Shown here piece by piece: positions 16,977 through 25,606 of a stretch of DNA of 33,291 bases. Under the pieces are notes generated by a model, which searched no databases, was not told where the DNA came from, and saw only the letters and a list, made by a program, of their open reading frames with translations. Origin of the DNA: Sulfurimonas sp. (GTDB lineage: Bacteria; Campylobacterota; Campylobacteria; Campylobacterales; Sulfurimonadaceae); contig JAUZSC010000024.1 in NCBI GenBank assembly GCA_030949825.1, forward strand, positions 1-33,291, given 5' to 3'. Numbering within the stretch: position 1 is the first letter of the stretch; the number at the start of each line of letters is the position of its first letter. The translations under genes and the position numbers were made by a program.

Positions 16977-18770
16977 ATGAAACATACAAAAGACACACAA
17001 GCAAAATTTCTTAAATTAGGGATTAACTCATTTATAGAGTTAGCCTTGTGCATTCCTCATTCTTATGAAGATTTTCGTCTTCATGATACACTTATTCCTC
17101 ATAGCTTTCAACTCATCGATGCAACCGTAGAGTCTGTTTTTCGTGCAGCAAATTCAATTCAAGTGACTTTTTTCGCACATAACTTTGGATATACGATTAC
17201 GGGAGTGCTTTTTCGTCCTAAGCCTTATATGATGCATCAGTTTGTAGTCGGAAATAGAGATTACTATTATGGAATGACGGAATGCAAGACAGGTGCTTGT
17301 AGTATAACAATGCCTAGAAAAATCACAAGTGTTGGTGTGATTACACCTAAGTATAAGGTGGCTTTGCGTAATGATGTTATGAATAGGTTTGTTCAAAAAA
17401 ATCTTAACCAAGAAAATCTAAAAGCAGAGGGTTTAACAAAAAATATTACAGACGAACTTTTAAAACTTCACAATCCAACAGAAGAATTATTGGACAATAA
17501 AGAATTAAGTCAAGATGCAATCAATGCATTAAAATACACAGAATTATTTGTTTATATGAAAATACTAGCAGGAAAAAGAAGATATTTTCAAGCAAGTAAA
17601 TCTAAAATAGGTAGATATAAAAAATGGGCAAAAACCTTGCCTTTTACATTAACCAAAGAGCAAATAACAGCCATAGAAGATATACAAAATGACTTTAAAA
17701 AAGATGTAGCATCTAAGCGAATGCTAGTTGGGGATGTTGGAAGTGGAAAAACTATGGTGATTTTAGCTTCAGTTGAAATGATGCATCCATCTCGTAGTAT
17801 TTTAATGGCGCCAACAACGATTTTAGCAAAACAACTTTTTGAAGAAGCACAAACTCATTTACCTCATATTAAATCAGTTCTTGTTACTAACAAAACCAAA
17901 GAAGTTGATTTAAGTGAATATAGCTTTATAATTGGTACGCATGCTCTTCTTTATAGAGATCTTCCTCAAGCAGACTTAGTGATGGTAGATGAACAGCATC
18001 GCTTTGGTACTAAGCAAAGAAACATGTTAGAAAAATTAGTTAGTTCTGGAGATGCTAAACCACATTTTTTACAGTTTTCAGCCACTCCAATTCCTAGAAC
18101 ACAAGCAATGATAGAAACTGCAAATATAGATGTATCTTTAATAACTTCAACACCTTTTAAAAAAGACATAACAAGTACAGTCATTCATAAAAGTGATTTT
18201 GCTAACTTACGAGAAAAAATAGAAGATGAAATAAGCAAAGGAAATCAAGTTCTTTTAGTCTATCCACTTGTTGAGAAAAGCGAAGTTATTGAGTACCAAA
18301 GTATAGAAGAATCACGAGGCTATTGGGAAAAAAACTTTGAGGATGTGTATGTAACACATGGAAAAGACAAAGAAAAAGAGCAGGTGCTTTTAGATTTTAG
18401 AGAAAAAGGAAAGATTTTAATAGCTACAACTGTTGTAGAAGTTGGCATCTCGCTTCCTCGTTTAAGTACGGTGGTGATTGTTGGTGCAGAGCGCTTAGGT
18501 TTATCAACACTTCATCAACTTCGTGGTCGTGTGAGTAGAACTGGTTTAAAAGGTTATTGTTACTTGTATACAAATCAAGATAAAAGTAATCGACTTGATG
18601 AGTTTGTCAAAACAACAAGTGGTTTTGACATAGCAAACCTAGATTTAAAGTATAGAAAATCAGGTGATTTACTCCGTGGTAGTTCGCAGAGTGGAAGCCA
18701 ATTTAAGTGGATTGATTTGAGTGAAGATGAAGCAATAGTGAGAGAGGTAAAAAAAGATTTAGGTATTTAG
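16977..18770 (+). CDS. recG: ATP-dependent DNA helicase RecG
   Basis: RecG reverses stalled replication forks and migrates Holliday junctions. The N-terminal third is the wedge/OB region (about residues 25-145). The superfamily 2 helicase core follows: GDVGSGKT at 252-259, MAPTTILA, DEQHRFG near 338, QFSATPIPRT, HGKDKEKEQVLLDFREKGK, then ATTVVEVGISLP and QLRGRVSRTG. The end KYRKSGDLLRGSSQSG holds the RecG C-terminal signature, somewhat changed from the usual GxGDxxGxxQSG. At 597 residues it is shorter than the 690-residue enterobacterial form, as expected for Campylobacterota. Confidence 0.95.
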   Translation: MKHTKDTQAKFLKLGINSFIELALCIPHSYEDFRLHDTLIPHSFQLIDATVESVFRAANSIQVTFFAHNFGYTITGVLFRPKPYMMHQFVVGNRDYYYGMTECKTGACSITMPRKITSVGVITPKYKVALRNDVMNRFVQKNLNQENLKAEGLTKNITDELLKLHNPTEELLDNKELSQDAINALKYTELFVYMKILAGKRRYFQASKSKIGRYKKWAKTLPFTLTKEQITAIEDIQNDFKKDVASKRMLVGDVGSGKTMVILASVEMMHPSRSILMAPTTILAKQLFEEAQTHLPHIKSVLVTNKTKEVDLSEYSFIIGTHALLYRDLPQADLVMVDEQHRFGTKQRNMLEKLVSSGDAKPHFLQFSATPIPRTQAMIETANIDVSLITSTPFKKDITSTVIHKSDFANLREKIEDEISKGNQVLLVYPLVEKSEVIEYQSIEESRGYWEKNFEDVYVTHGKDKEKEQVLLDFREKGKILIATTVVEVGISLPRLSTVVIVGAERLGLSTLHQLRGRVSRTGLKGYCYLYTNQDKSNRLDEFVKTTSGFDIANLDLKYRKSGDLLRGSSQSGSQFKWIDLSEDEAIVREVKKDLGI

Positions 18771-18804
18771 TGTAGAATTTCAAGGTAAATAATATATTTT
18801 AAAA

Positions 18805-18878
18805 GCACTCAAGGTGCGCGGGCTCTCTGCCGAAGAGAACCAAGCGTTAGCGTAAGGAAGGAAATTACTTTTCTTCCT
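18805..18878 (+). other. Cluster of three potential hairpins upstream of the parvulin gene
   Basis: Three inverted repeats follow each other: GCAC-TCAAG-GTGC (18805-18817), CTCT-n-AGAG flanked by GG/CC (18821-18841), and a 10-bp stem AGGAAGGAAA-TTAC-TTTTCTTCCT (18855-18878, with one G-T pair). The stretch looks richer in GC than its surroundings and lies just before the parvulin ribosome-binding site (AAAGGA). No U run follows, so it is not a standard terminator. It may be a structured leader or a dispersed genomic repeat. Confidence 0.4.
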
Positions 18879-18895
18879 GTGACAAAGGATAGTAG

Positions 18896-19171
18896 ATGTG
18901 GGCAACAGCAAGACATATTTTAGTAGACAGTGAAGAAAAGTGTAATGATTTAAAAATAGTAATAGCAAGTGGAGCAGATTTTGGGGCAATAGCAAAAGAA
19001 AATTCTTCGTGCCCTTCATCATCAGAAGGTGGAGACTTAGGTAAATTTTCTCCGGGGCAAATGGTTCCTGAGTTTGATAAAGCAGTTTTTAATGGTGATG
19101 TTGGTGTTGTATATGGACCAATTAAAACACAATTTGGATACCACCTTTTAGAAGTAACTGGTAGAGGTTAG
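18896..19171 (+). CDS. Single-domain parvulin-type peptidyl-prolyl isomerase (PpiC-like)
   Basis: The 91-residue protein consists only of a parvulin rotamase domain. The N-terminal ARHILVDSEEKC holds the conserved active-site His. DFGAIAKENSSCPSSSEGGD and LGKFSPGQMVPEFDKAVF are family motifs, and GPIKTQFGYHLLEVTGR is the closing strand with the second His. It catalyses cis-trans isomerisation of peptidyl-proline bonds. There is no signal peptide, so it is probably cytoplasmic, as for E. coli PpiC. AAAGGA precedes ATG. It lies between recG and aguB and is probably cotranscribed with aguB (7-nt gap). Confidence 0.9.
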   Translation: MWATARHILVDSEEKCNDLKIVIASGADFGAIAKENSSCPSSSEGGDLGKFSPGQMVPEFDKAVFNGDVGVVYGPIKTQFGYHLLEVTGRG

Positions 19172-19178
19172 TCTCCTT

Positions 19179-20021
19179 ATGGTAAAAGTATCAGCAGTTC
19201 AAATGAGTATGAGTGAAGACAAAGTTTCTAATGTAAAAATAGCATTAGAGTTTGTGAGGGACTCGGCTTCAAATGGCGCGCAGATAATTCTTTTACCTGA
19301 ACTTTTCCAAGGTCTTTATTTTTGTAAAGATATGGAAGAAAAGTATTTCTCGTGGGCAAATCCCCTTAAAGACAATTTACTAATACAACAATTCTCAGAC
19401 TTAGCAAAAGAGTTAGAAGTGGTTTTATTAGTAAGTTATTTTGAAAAAGCAGATGTGGACTATTTTAACTCACTTGTTGTTATAGATACTGATGGCAGTG
19501 TTATGGATAATTACCGTAAAACACATATCCCAGATGGTCCAGGATACGAAGAAAAGTTTTACTTCAAGCAAGGTGACTCCGGCTTTAAAGTCTACGATAC
19601 AGCCTATGCAAAAATCGGTGTAGGCATCTGTTGGGATCAATGGTTCTGCGAAACGGCACGTGCTTTAGCACTTAAGGGAGCTGAAATTATTTTTTATCCG
19701 ACTGCAATAGGAAGTGAACCTGAGATTGGTCTGGACTCAAAAGAACATTGGCAAAGAGTTCAAATGGGTCACGCGGCTACAAATACAGTTCCAATCGTGG
19801 TGGCAAATCGTACCGGCTTAGAAGTAGGGAAAAGTTGTGAGATTACATTTTATGGTTCTTCGTTTATAACCGACTATACAGGGAAAAAAATAGCAGAGGC
19901 TTCAAGAGATAAAGAAGAAATCATTTACGGGGAGTTTGATTTAAATGAAAATGCAAAACAAAGAAAATACTGGGGACTTTTACGAGATAGAAGACCTAAT
20001 TGTTACGGCGACTTAGTATAA
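19179..20021 (+). CDS. aguB: N-carbamoylputrescine amidase
   Basis: AguB hydrolyses N-carbamoylputrescine to putrescine, CO2 and ammonia in the agmatine route of polyamine synthesis. It is a nitrilase-superfamily enzyme with the Glu-Lys-Cys triad at E41 (LLPELFQG), K114 (YRKTHIPDGPGY) and C151 (GVGICWDQWF). The PDGPGYEEKFYF and FYPTAIGSEP segments are specific to the AguB branch. The 280-residue length is slightly below the usual 290. Its 3' end overlaps the convergent miaA by 26 bp. Confidence 0.9.
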   Translation: MVKVSAVQMSMSEDKVSNVKIALEFVRDSASNGAQIILLPELFQGLYFCKDMEEKYFSWANPLKDNLLIQQFSDLAKELEVVLLVSYFEKADVDYFNSLVVIDTDGSVMDNYRKTHIPDGPGYEEKFYFKQGDSGFKVYDTAYAKIGVGICWDQWFCETARALALKGAEIIFYPTAIGSEPEIGLDSKEHWQRVQMGHAATNTVPIVVANRTGLEVGKSCEITFYGSSFITDYTGKKIAEASRDKEEIIYGEFDLNENAKQRKYWGLLRDRRPNCYGDLV

Positions 20022-20904
20022 TTTCTTCTAAGTCTTCCAGTGGTGCAGAGATAATATTTTCAAACTGAGTTTTATTAAAAGTTTGCTGTCTTTTTGCAAG
20101 TTGAGCAGTATGCGTAGAAATATTCTCCAACATCTTCTCTTGACTAACTTTTCCATCGAGATACTCTAAAACTTCTACGATACCAATAGCACCCATAGAA
20201 CTAGGAAGTCGTGTGTACTTTTGTTCTAAGTAACAGACTTCATCCAACAAGCCGAGTTCTAACATCTTGTTTGTTCTTTTAGAGATTCTCTCTCTTAAAA
20301 TACTCCTATCAACATCGATGTTATAAATATCTAAGTTTTTTATGACAGGCTTAGGAGGGTTTTGTTTAAACCATTGGCTTGGGCTTAGTCCAGATGCTCT
20401 ATAAATGAGTAATGCTTTTTCGATTCTGTACGAGTCATTAGGAGTAATATTTTTCATGTATGTTTCGTCAATATTTTTTAAGAGTGTATGACATTTTTGA
20501 AGCTCAGTTAGTTCTTGTTTTACACTGTTTGTTATTGTTTGTGTAATGAGGGGAATTTCAGACAGACCTTGTAGTAAAGACTTGAGATAAAAAGATGTTC
20601 CACCAACAATAATGAGATTTTTATTATCCTTTTCACATTCTTGTAAAACTTTTTTGTAAAGACTTATAAAAATATCAACACCAAAATGCTCATTTGGATA
20701 AATCTCATCTATTCCAAAGTGCTTCACTAAAGAAAGTTCATCTCTTGTAGGTTTAGCCGAAACAACATCAATCTCTTTATAAATACTAAGCGAATCAATA
20801 GAAAGAATATAAGCATCGATTTTTAAAGCAACTGAAATAGCTAAATCACTTTTTCCAGAAGCAGTTGGACCAATGATTGCAAGTTGCTTTATATCTTTTT
20901 TCAT
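19996..20904 (-). CDS. miaA: tRNA dimethylallyltransferase MiaA
   Basis: MiaA transfers a dimethylallyl group from DMAPP to N6 of A37 in tRNAs reading UNN codons. The P-loop GPTASGKSDLA is near the N-terminus. DSLSIYKEIDVVSAKPT, the catalytic Asp/Thr/DMAPP region, follows, then IVGGTSFYLKSLLQGL and NDSYRIEKAL. The C-terminal MGAIGIVEVLEYLDG and TAQLAKRQQTFNK are also typical. ATG 20904 is chosen over the in-frame TTG at 20910: a TATAAT on the minus strand ends 6 nt before this ATG, so transcription likely starts at the ATG. It is divergent from the prenyltransferase gene. Confidence 0.93.
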   Translation of the reverse strand: MKKDIKQLAIIGPTASGKSDLAISVALKIDAYILSIDSLSIYKEIDVVSAKPTRDELSLVKHFGIDEIYPNEHFGVDIFISLYKKVLQECEKDNKNLIIVGGTSFYLKSLLQGLSEIPLITQTITNSVKQELTELQKCHTLLKNIDETYMKNITPNDSYRIEKALLIYRASGLSPSQWFKQNPPKPVIKNLDIYNIDVDRSILRERISKRTNKMLELGLLDEVCYLEQKYTRLPSSMGAIGIVEVLEYLDGKVSQEKMLENISTHTAQLAKRQQTFNKTQFENIISAPLEDLEEIILSRRNN

Positions 20905-20910
20905 TGACAA

Positions 20911-20916
20911 ATTATA
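20911..20916 (-). promoter_or_regulatory. -10 box placing transcription start at the ATG (leaderless) of miaA
   Basis: The minus strand reads GATATAAT, then 6 nt (TTGTCA), then ATG. There is no Shine-Dalgarno site. This matches the spacing of the plus-strand promoters at 5536 and 8081. Confidence 0.55.
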
Positions 20917-20973
20917 TCATTTTAAAACAAGTTTAGCTAAAATAAAACAAAATAATACTTCAAGGGTAATCTG

Positions 20974-21831
20974 GTGCAAAGAATTATACAAAAAGCGAAA
21001 GATTTTAACGAACTTGTAATGTTTGAACATTCTATTTTTTCACTCCCCTTTATCTTTATCGCTATGATTGTTACGGCTGATGGCTGGTTTGGCTGGTGGC
21101 TTTTTTTTATGGGACTCGTAGCAGCGCTGAGTGCTAGAAACTTTGCAATGGGTGTAAACCGCTATGCCGATAGGAACATAGATGCAAAAAACCCTCGTAC
21201 ACAAAATCGCCCGAATGTAGATGGACGCATAGATGCTCCTTCGATTATGGCTTTTATCATTGTGAATGCTGTTGTTTTTATTGGGGTGGCATACATGATA
21301 AATTCGCTTGCATTTAGCCTGAGTTTTCCCATACTTTTTATACTAGGCGGCTATTCATATTTTAAACGATTTTCATCATGGGCGCATATTGTATTAGGTA
21401 TTTCTCTTGGTCTCGCTCCTATTGCGGGTGCAGTTGCTGTTAGTGCTACGATTCCAATTTGGTCTTTGTTCTTAAGTCTTGGAGTTATCTTTTGGGTGGC
21501 TGGATTTGACTTACTTTACTCGCTTCAAGACATGGATTTTGATAAAGAAAATAATCTTCACTCAATTCCATCAAAACATGGTGCAGCTGTGACGATGCGT
21601 TTATCAATGTTTTTTCATCTTCTGACAGTTGTCTGCTGGGCTATTTTTGTTTCTCTGGCAGGTCTTGGTGTTTTTGCATTCACTGCAATTGTGTTTAGCG
21701 GGACTATGCTTTACTACGAGCATCATTTAGTACGAAAAGATTTTACGCAAATAGATCGTGCCTTTTTTACAGTTAATGGCTATTTAGGGATTGCATTTTT
21801 AATTTTTATCATTATTGATAAGGCTGTTTAA
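20974..21831 (+). CDS. mqnP: Menaquinone-pathway aromatic prenyltransferase (UbiA family, MqnP type)
   Basis: The 285-residue integral membrane prenyltransferase has about eight helices. The first Asp-rich motif is in NRYADRNIDAKNPRTQNRP (about residues 68-86), matching NRxxDxxxDxxNPRT of the MqnP/UbiA group. The second is in DLLYSLQDMDFDKENNLHS (about 180-198). It would attach a polyprenyl chain to the naphthoate or futalosine-route intermediate at the inner membrane. With mqnC in this same window, MqnP is the more likely identity than ubiquinone-type UbiA. It starts at GTG with AAGGG upstream and its stop overlaps the next ATG (TAATG). Confidence 0.85.
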   Translation: MQRIIQKAKDFNELVMFEHSIFSLPFIFIAMIVTADGWFGWWLFFMGLVAALSARNFAMGVNRYADRNIDAKNPRTQNRPNVDGRIDAPSIMAFIIVNAVVFIGVAYMINSLAFSLSFPILFILGGYSYFKRFSSWAHIVLGISLGLAPIAGAVAVSATIPIWSLFLSLGVIFWVAGFDLLYSLQDMDFDKENNLHSIPSKHGAAVTMRLSMFFHLLTVVCWAIFVSLAGLGVFAFTAIVFSGTMLYYEHHLVRKDFTQIDRAFFTVNGYLGIAFLIFIIIDKAV

Positions 21832-22349
21832 TGGAACCTCGTTTAGTTCAAGCTCCAATAAGTTTAGTGTTTAGCGAATCAAGTTTAAATCACGAAGAGT
21901 ATGAGAGAGAGTATCATCAACTTAGTGAATCTGATGGTAATGCTATTAACCAGTGGTTAAAACTAGCAAAGGCACGAGGTGAAACAGCTGAAACTGATCC
22001 CGTACTTTTAAATCTTGTTGTAGAACTCCATAACAAGATAGACGCGCTTGAAATGTTTTTGAAAAACGAAGAACCTAGCCGTGTTTCTTTAACAGCAGCT
22101 GCTAAGATAGACTCTATAGGTTTTGAATATTTCAATTTAGCAGATGACTTATTAGAAGTAGATTCAGAATATTATGGGCGAATAGAGATGCCGGTACATC
22201 CAAAACGAGATATTGGAATCTTTTTTAAGGCCCAGACTAAAACACTAGCAAAAATAACGCGTATCCATGATAGAGATGAAAAAGAATGGGGCTCGTACAT
22301 GACAGCACGCGAAAGAGTTTTAATCCGTGAAGCAAGAGAGAACAAATAA
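21831..22349 (+). CDS. PilZ-like domain protein (putative cyclic-di-GMP-related), unconfirmed
   Basis: The 172-residue cytoplasmic protein has a mostly helical N-terminal half (to about residue 85) and a mixed beta C-terminal half. The latter contains EPSRVSLTAAAKIDSIGFEY, which resembles the R...DxSxxG core of PilZ domains, and VHPKRDIGIFFKA. The RxxxR arm is not clearly preserved, so c-di-GMP binding is uncertain. The last part (RIHDRDEKEWGSYMTARERV) is charged. It is coupled on both sides by TAATG overlaps, between mqnP and a coiled-coil membrane protein, upstream of ftsW. I infer a conserved unit but cannot name its function. Confidence 0.55.
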   Translation: MEPRLVQAPISLVFSESSLNHEEYEREYHQLSESDGNAINQWLKLAKARGETAETDPVLLNLVVELHNKIDALEMFLKNEEPSRVSLTAAAKIDSIGFEYFNLADDLLEVDSEYYGRIEMPVHPKRDIGIFFKAQTKTLAKITRIHDRDEKEWGSYMTARERVLIREARENK

Positions 22350-22885
22350 TGCTTATAGATATTCAGATTCTTCAAGATTATTTAAACTTAGACTACATAG
22401 TTGTAGCAATGGCGGCAGTTATTTTATATCTTTTATATTTTGTGTATACAAAAGACAATGATTATACAAAAAATATTCGTTCAGTAGCTTCGGTTGTAGA
22501 AGAGTTAAATCGTGAGATTTACTATCTTAAAAAAAACATGGGTGAAACACAAAAAAGTATTCAAAAAAATACAAGAGGCATGAGTGATGCAGAGATATAT
22601 GAAGAAATAGAAAGAAGTGTATATGATATGGTTCAGCCCTTATCCTCTGGATTTAAGCAGCTTCAAGAACACATTAGTAACATAGACTCACAGATAGATG
22701 CTAGAATCTCAAACTTAGAAAATGGTGTTAAACAGTTTTCAATTCCAACATCTATAAATGGAAATGATGATGAAAAAATCCTTGCTTTATTTAAGCAAGG
22801 AATCACGCTTGAAACTATCTCAAAAGAGTTAAATATTTCTCAACCAGAAGTTGAATTTGTCTTAAAAATAAACAAGTTAAAATAG
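22349..22885 (+). CDS. Single-pass membrane coiled-coil protein with C-terminal HTH-like segment (DUF6115/DUF2802-like)
   Basis: The 178-residue protein has one membrane helix (about 16-33, IVVAMAAVILYLLYFVYT) and a long coiled-coil-prone stretch (about 38-125). The C-terminal helical motif ILALFKQGITLETISKELNISQPEVEFVL looks like a small helix-turn-helix. Its shape matches small Campylobacterota proteins annotated with DUF6115 or DUF2802. A role at the envelope or in flagellar/division organisation is possible but not shown. It ends one base before the ftsW start. Confidence 0.6.
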   Translation: MLIDIQILQDYLNLDYIVVAMAAVILYLLYFVYTKDNDYTKNIRSVASVVEELNREIYYLKKNMGETQKSIQKNTRGMSDAEIYEEIERSVYDMVQPLSSGFKQLQEHISNIDSQIDARISNLENGVKQFSIPTSINGNDDEKILALFKQGITLETISKELNISQPEVEFVLKINKLK

Positions 22886-24064
22886 ATGGCAGATAGAAAA
22901 CTCTTCGCCCTTGTTTCTACTCTTATCGGAATGGGTATTATCTTATCGTACACACTCTCTACATATACGACACTTCTTTTTGGAGTAAGTGAATTTCATT
23001 TTGTTATACGACAGTCTATATTTGGGATTTTTAGTATAACAATTATATGGATATTAGCCCAACTTGACCCAGATAAATGGCTTACACCCATAGGTTTTAC
23101 ACTTTTTTTAGGCTCAAGTGCTTTAATGATTGCTATGCCATTTTTACCTGAGGCACTTGTACCCACTGTAGGGGGAGCTAAAAGATGGGTTAAATTAGCA
23201 GGGCTTTCAATCGCTCCAGTGGAATTTTTTAAAATCGGATTTGTATATTTTCTTGCATGGAGTTTTTCAAGAAAACTTGGACATCATGGAGGAATGGGAC
23301 TTGTAAATGAGTTTAAAAGATTTTTCCCTTATGCTCTTGTTTTTGTATCGGCAATGTTTATTATTGCATTTGTTCAAAGTGACTTGGGGCAGGTTGTAGT
23401 TCTTGGTATGACGCTTCTTGTTATGCTCTTTTTTGCAGGAAGTAGTTTTCGATTTTTCTTTAGTATTTTATCGACTGTTTTGATGTTCTTTATATTTTTT
23501 ATTTTAACAGCTGAACATAGAATTATACGGATAAAATCATGGTGGGCATTAGCACAAAATTCTGTACTTGACCTTTTCCCTGCATCTATTGCTGAACAAT
23601 TACGCGTTCCAACAGAGGTTGAACCTTATCAGATAGGAAACTCTCTAAATGCCATTCATAATGGTGGTCTTTTTGGTACAGGTATCGCAAATGGAACATT
23701 TAAGCTGGGCTTTCTCTCAGAGGTTCATACGGATTTTATTTTAGCCGGAATCGCTGAAGAATTTGGTTTTTTTGGAGTGCTTTTTGTAGTGTTTATTTTC
23801 ATGTGGTTACTCCAAAGAATTTTTAAAGTTGCAAATCGAACTTACGACAGAACAATTTATCTTTTTAGTATAGGCATAGGACTTCTTCTTTCTTTTGCAT
23901 TTTTAGTAAATGCATACGGAATTAGTGGAATTACTCCTATTAAAGGTATATCCGTACCTTTTCTTTCCTACGGTGGTTCGGCAATTTTAGCAGCTTCTAT
24001 TGGTGTTGGTATGGTTTTGATGTCATCAAAAAGAGCAGATATGTCAAAAGGAAATAGACTATGA
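22886..24064 (+). CDS. ftsW: Lipid II polymerase / division protein FtsW
   Basis: FtsW is a SEDS-family glycosyltransferase that polymerises septal peptidoglycan in the inner membrane. The 392-residue protein has about ten helices. Family motifs include PTVGGAKRWVKLAGLSIAPVEFFKI, QSDLGQVVVLG, the extracellular loop LNAIHNGGLFGTGIANGTFK and HTDFILAGIAEEFGFFG. The C-terminal GISGITPIKGISVPFLSYGGSA is typical of FtsW/RodA. FtsW rather than RodA is favoured because murG follows with a 4-bp ATGA overlap, the division-gene order of this group. Confidence 0.93.
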   Translation: MADRKLFALVSTLIGMGIILSYTLSTYTTLLFGVSEFHFVIRQSIFGIFSITIIWILAQLDPDKWLTPIGFTLFLGSSALMIAMPFLPEALVPTVGGAKRWVKLAGLSIAPVEFFKIGFVYFLAWSFSRKLGHHGGMGLVNEFKRFFPYALVFVSAMFIIAFVQSDLGQVVVLGMTLLVMLFFAGSSFRFFFSILSTVLMFFIFFILTAEHRIIRIKSWWALAQNSVLDLFPASIAEQLRVPTEVEPYQIGNSLNAIHNGGLFGTGIANGTFKLGFLSEVHTDFILAGIAEEFGFFGVLFVVFIFMWLLQRIFKVANRTYDRTIYLFSIGIGLLLSFAFLVNAYGISGITPIKGISVPFLSYGGSAILAASIGVGMVLMSSKRADMSKGNRL

Positions 24065-25098
24065 AACTATGTATAACAGGTGGGGGAACAGGTGGGCATC
24101 TCGTGATTGCGCAGGCTCTTTTAGAAGCGAGTATTAAAAAAGGATATGAAGTTATTTTTATTGGTTCCACTCATGGACAAGATAGAAAATATTTTGAACA
24201 TGAACGAGCTTTTTCGCATGTCTACTTTTTACCAACAACAGGTGTGGTTAATCAAAAAGGTTTAGCAAAACTCAAGGCACTCTATAAAATCTTTAGAGCA
24301 TTTTTAACTTCAAGGTATTTACTGAAAATGCATAGGATAGATGCAGTTTATAGTGTTGGTGGTTTTTCAGCAGCTCCTGCATCATTTGCTAGTTTAATCA
24401 AAAAAATCCCACTTTTTATTCACGAACAAAATGCAGTTGAGGGAAGGTTGAATTCACTTTTAAAACCTTATGCAAAAAGTTTTGTTTCTGCGTATGACAA
24501 AGATTCTACAATAAAAGGTTACCCTGTAAAAGAAGTCTTTTCAAATACTGCGAGACTACGAAAAAATTTAAATACGATTATATTTTTAGGTGGATCACAT
24601 GGGGCAAAAGCGATTAATAATTTAGCTTTATCTGTGTGTGGAGAACTCAGTAAAAGAGGTATTAAAATCATCCATCAAGCTGGAGAGAGTGACTTTGATA
24701 GAGTTAAATCAGCCTATGAAAAAATTGAAATCGAAGTTGAACTTTATGCTTTTACACAAGATTTAGCATCTATGATTGAAGAATCCGACCTTGCAGTCAG
24801 TCGTGCAGGTGCAAGTACACTTTGGGAACTCACAACAAATGGATGCCCAGCTTTTTATGTACCCTACCCATACGCAGCAGGTGACCATCAATACCAAAAT
24901 GCTAAATTTATTGTAGATAATAACTTAGGCTGGTGCGAGAGAGAAGATGAAAACTTAAAAGATAAGTTTTTAGAGATTTTAGATGCTTCTCTTGAAGAAA
25001 AAAGTGGAGCTTTGATGCAATACGCAAGTAAAGATGTAGCACTGCAGATGATAAATAAGCTTGAGGAATTTCTGAATGAGTGTGCCAAGCAAAGCTAA
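24061..25098 (+). CDS. murG: UDP-GlcNAc:lipid I transferase MurG, last codons replaced by a group II intron
   Basis: MurG adds GlcNAc to lipid I to form lipid II at the inner face of the membrane. GGGTGGHL (7-14) and HEQNAVEGRLN define the N domain. FLGGSHGAKAINN, SRAGASTLWEL and PYPYAAGDHQYQNA define the UDP-GlcNAc site. The native gene is interrupted at 25079/25080, after 339 codons plus two bases, by an intron that begins GTGTG. As read here the last five residues (CAKQS) come from the intron. If the intron is spliced with a 3' end at 27057, the protein would end EKFSLL and have the same 345-residue length. Function should survive either way. Confidence 0.92.
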   Translation: MKLCITGGGTGGHLVIAQALLEASIKKGYEVIFIGSTHGQDRKYFEHERAFSHVYFLPTTGVVNQKGLAKLKALYKIFRAFLTSRYLLKMHRIDAVYSVGGFSAAPASFASLIKKIPLFIHEQNAVEGRLNSLLKPYAKSFVSAYDKDSTIKGYPVKEVFSNTARLRKNLNTIIFLGGSHGAKAINNLALSVCGELSKRGIKIIHQAGESDFDRVKSAYEKIEIEVELYAFTQDLASMIEESDLAVSRAGASTLWELTTNGCPAFYVPYPYAAGDHQYQNAKFIVDNNLGWCEREDENLKDKFLEILDASLEEKSGALMQYASKDVALQMINKLEEFLNECAKQS

Positions 25099-25606
25099 GG
25101 CAATCAAGCTGGACAATCCAGCTCAGGTAAAGATTAGCCATCAGCCTGAAACCAAACTACACATATTAGGCGGTAACAAATAATATGAAGCTGTAGTAAG
25201 GGCAGTCTATCAGCCACAATGCTTCGGCGTGAAGGTGTTGAGCCCCGTAATATTTATCGTCACACCTGACCAAAGTCTTCATTTACTGGAAGTCAGCATT
25301 TGTATAAGCGAAATTAAAAAGTGTTTTTCTAGTTTTTAACACTAGCCCAATAAAAGAAGAAAAGGTTAGCTTATACAAGAGGTGTCGGGGTCTAAGTCCG
25401 TAGCGGGTAGATGAATTGATTGTTTTGGAACTTGGGAGAGCCTTGTGATTTCTGAATGTTATGCCTAGAGCCGAAGAGGTTAGGGTGTAATTTCACAAGG
25501 CAGTCGGATTAATCCATAGTAGAGGTGTAAATAGGGTAATGCCTATTGAGGTTGAAATAAACCACTCGAAGGGATTAACAATTTAATGTAAGGAGGTAAC
25601 TTAACA

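Noticed and set aside
18855..18878. Intrinsic terminator after recG
   Set aside because: The stem is strong but no T run follows on either strand.
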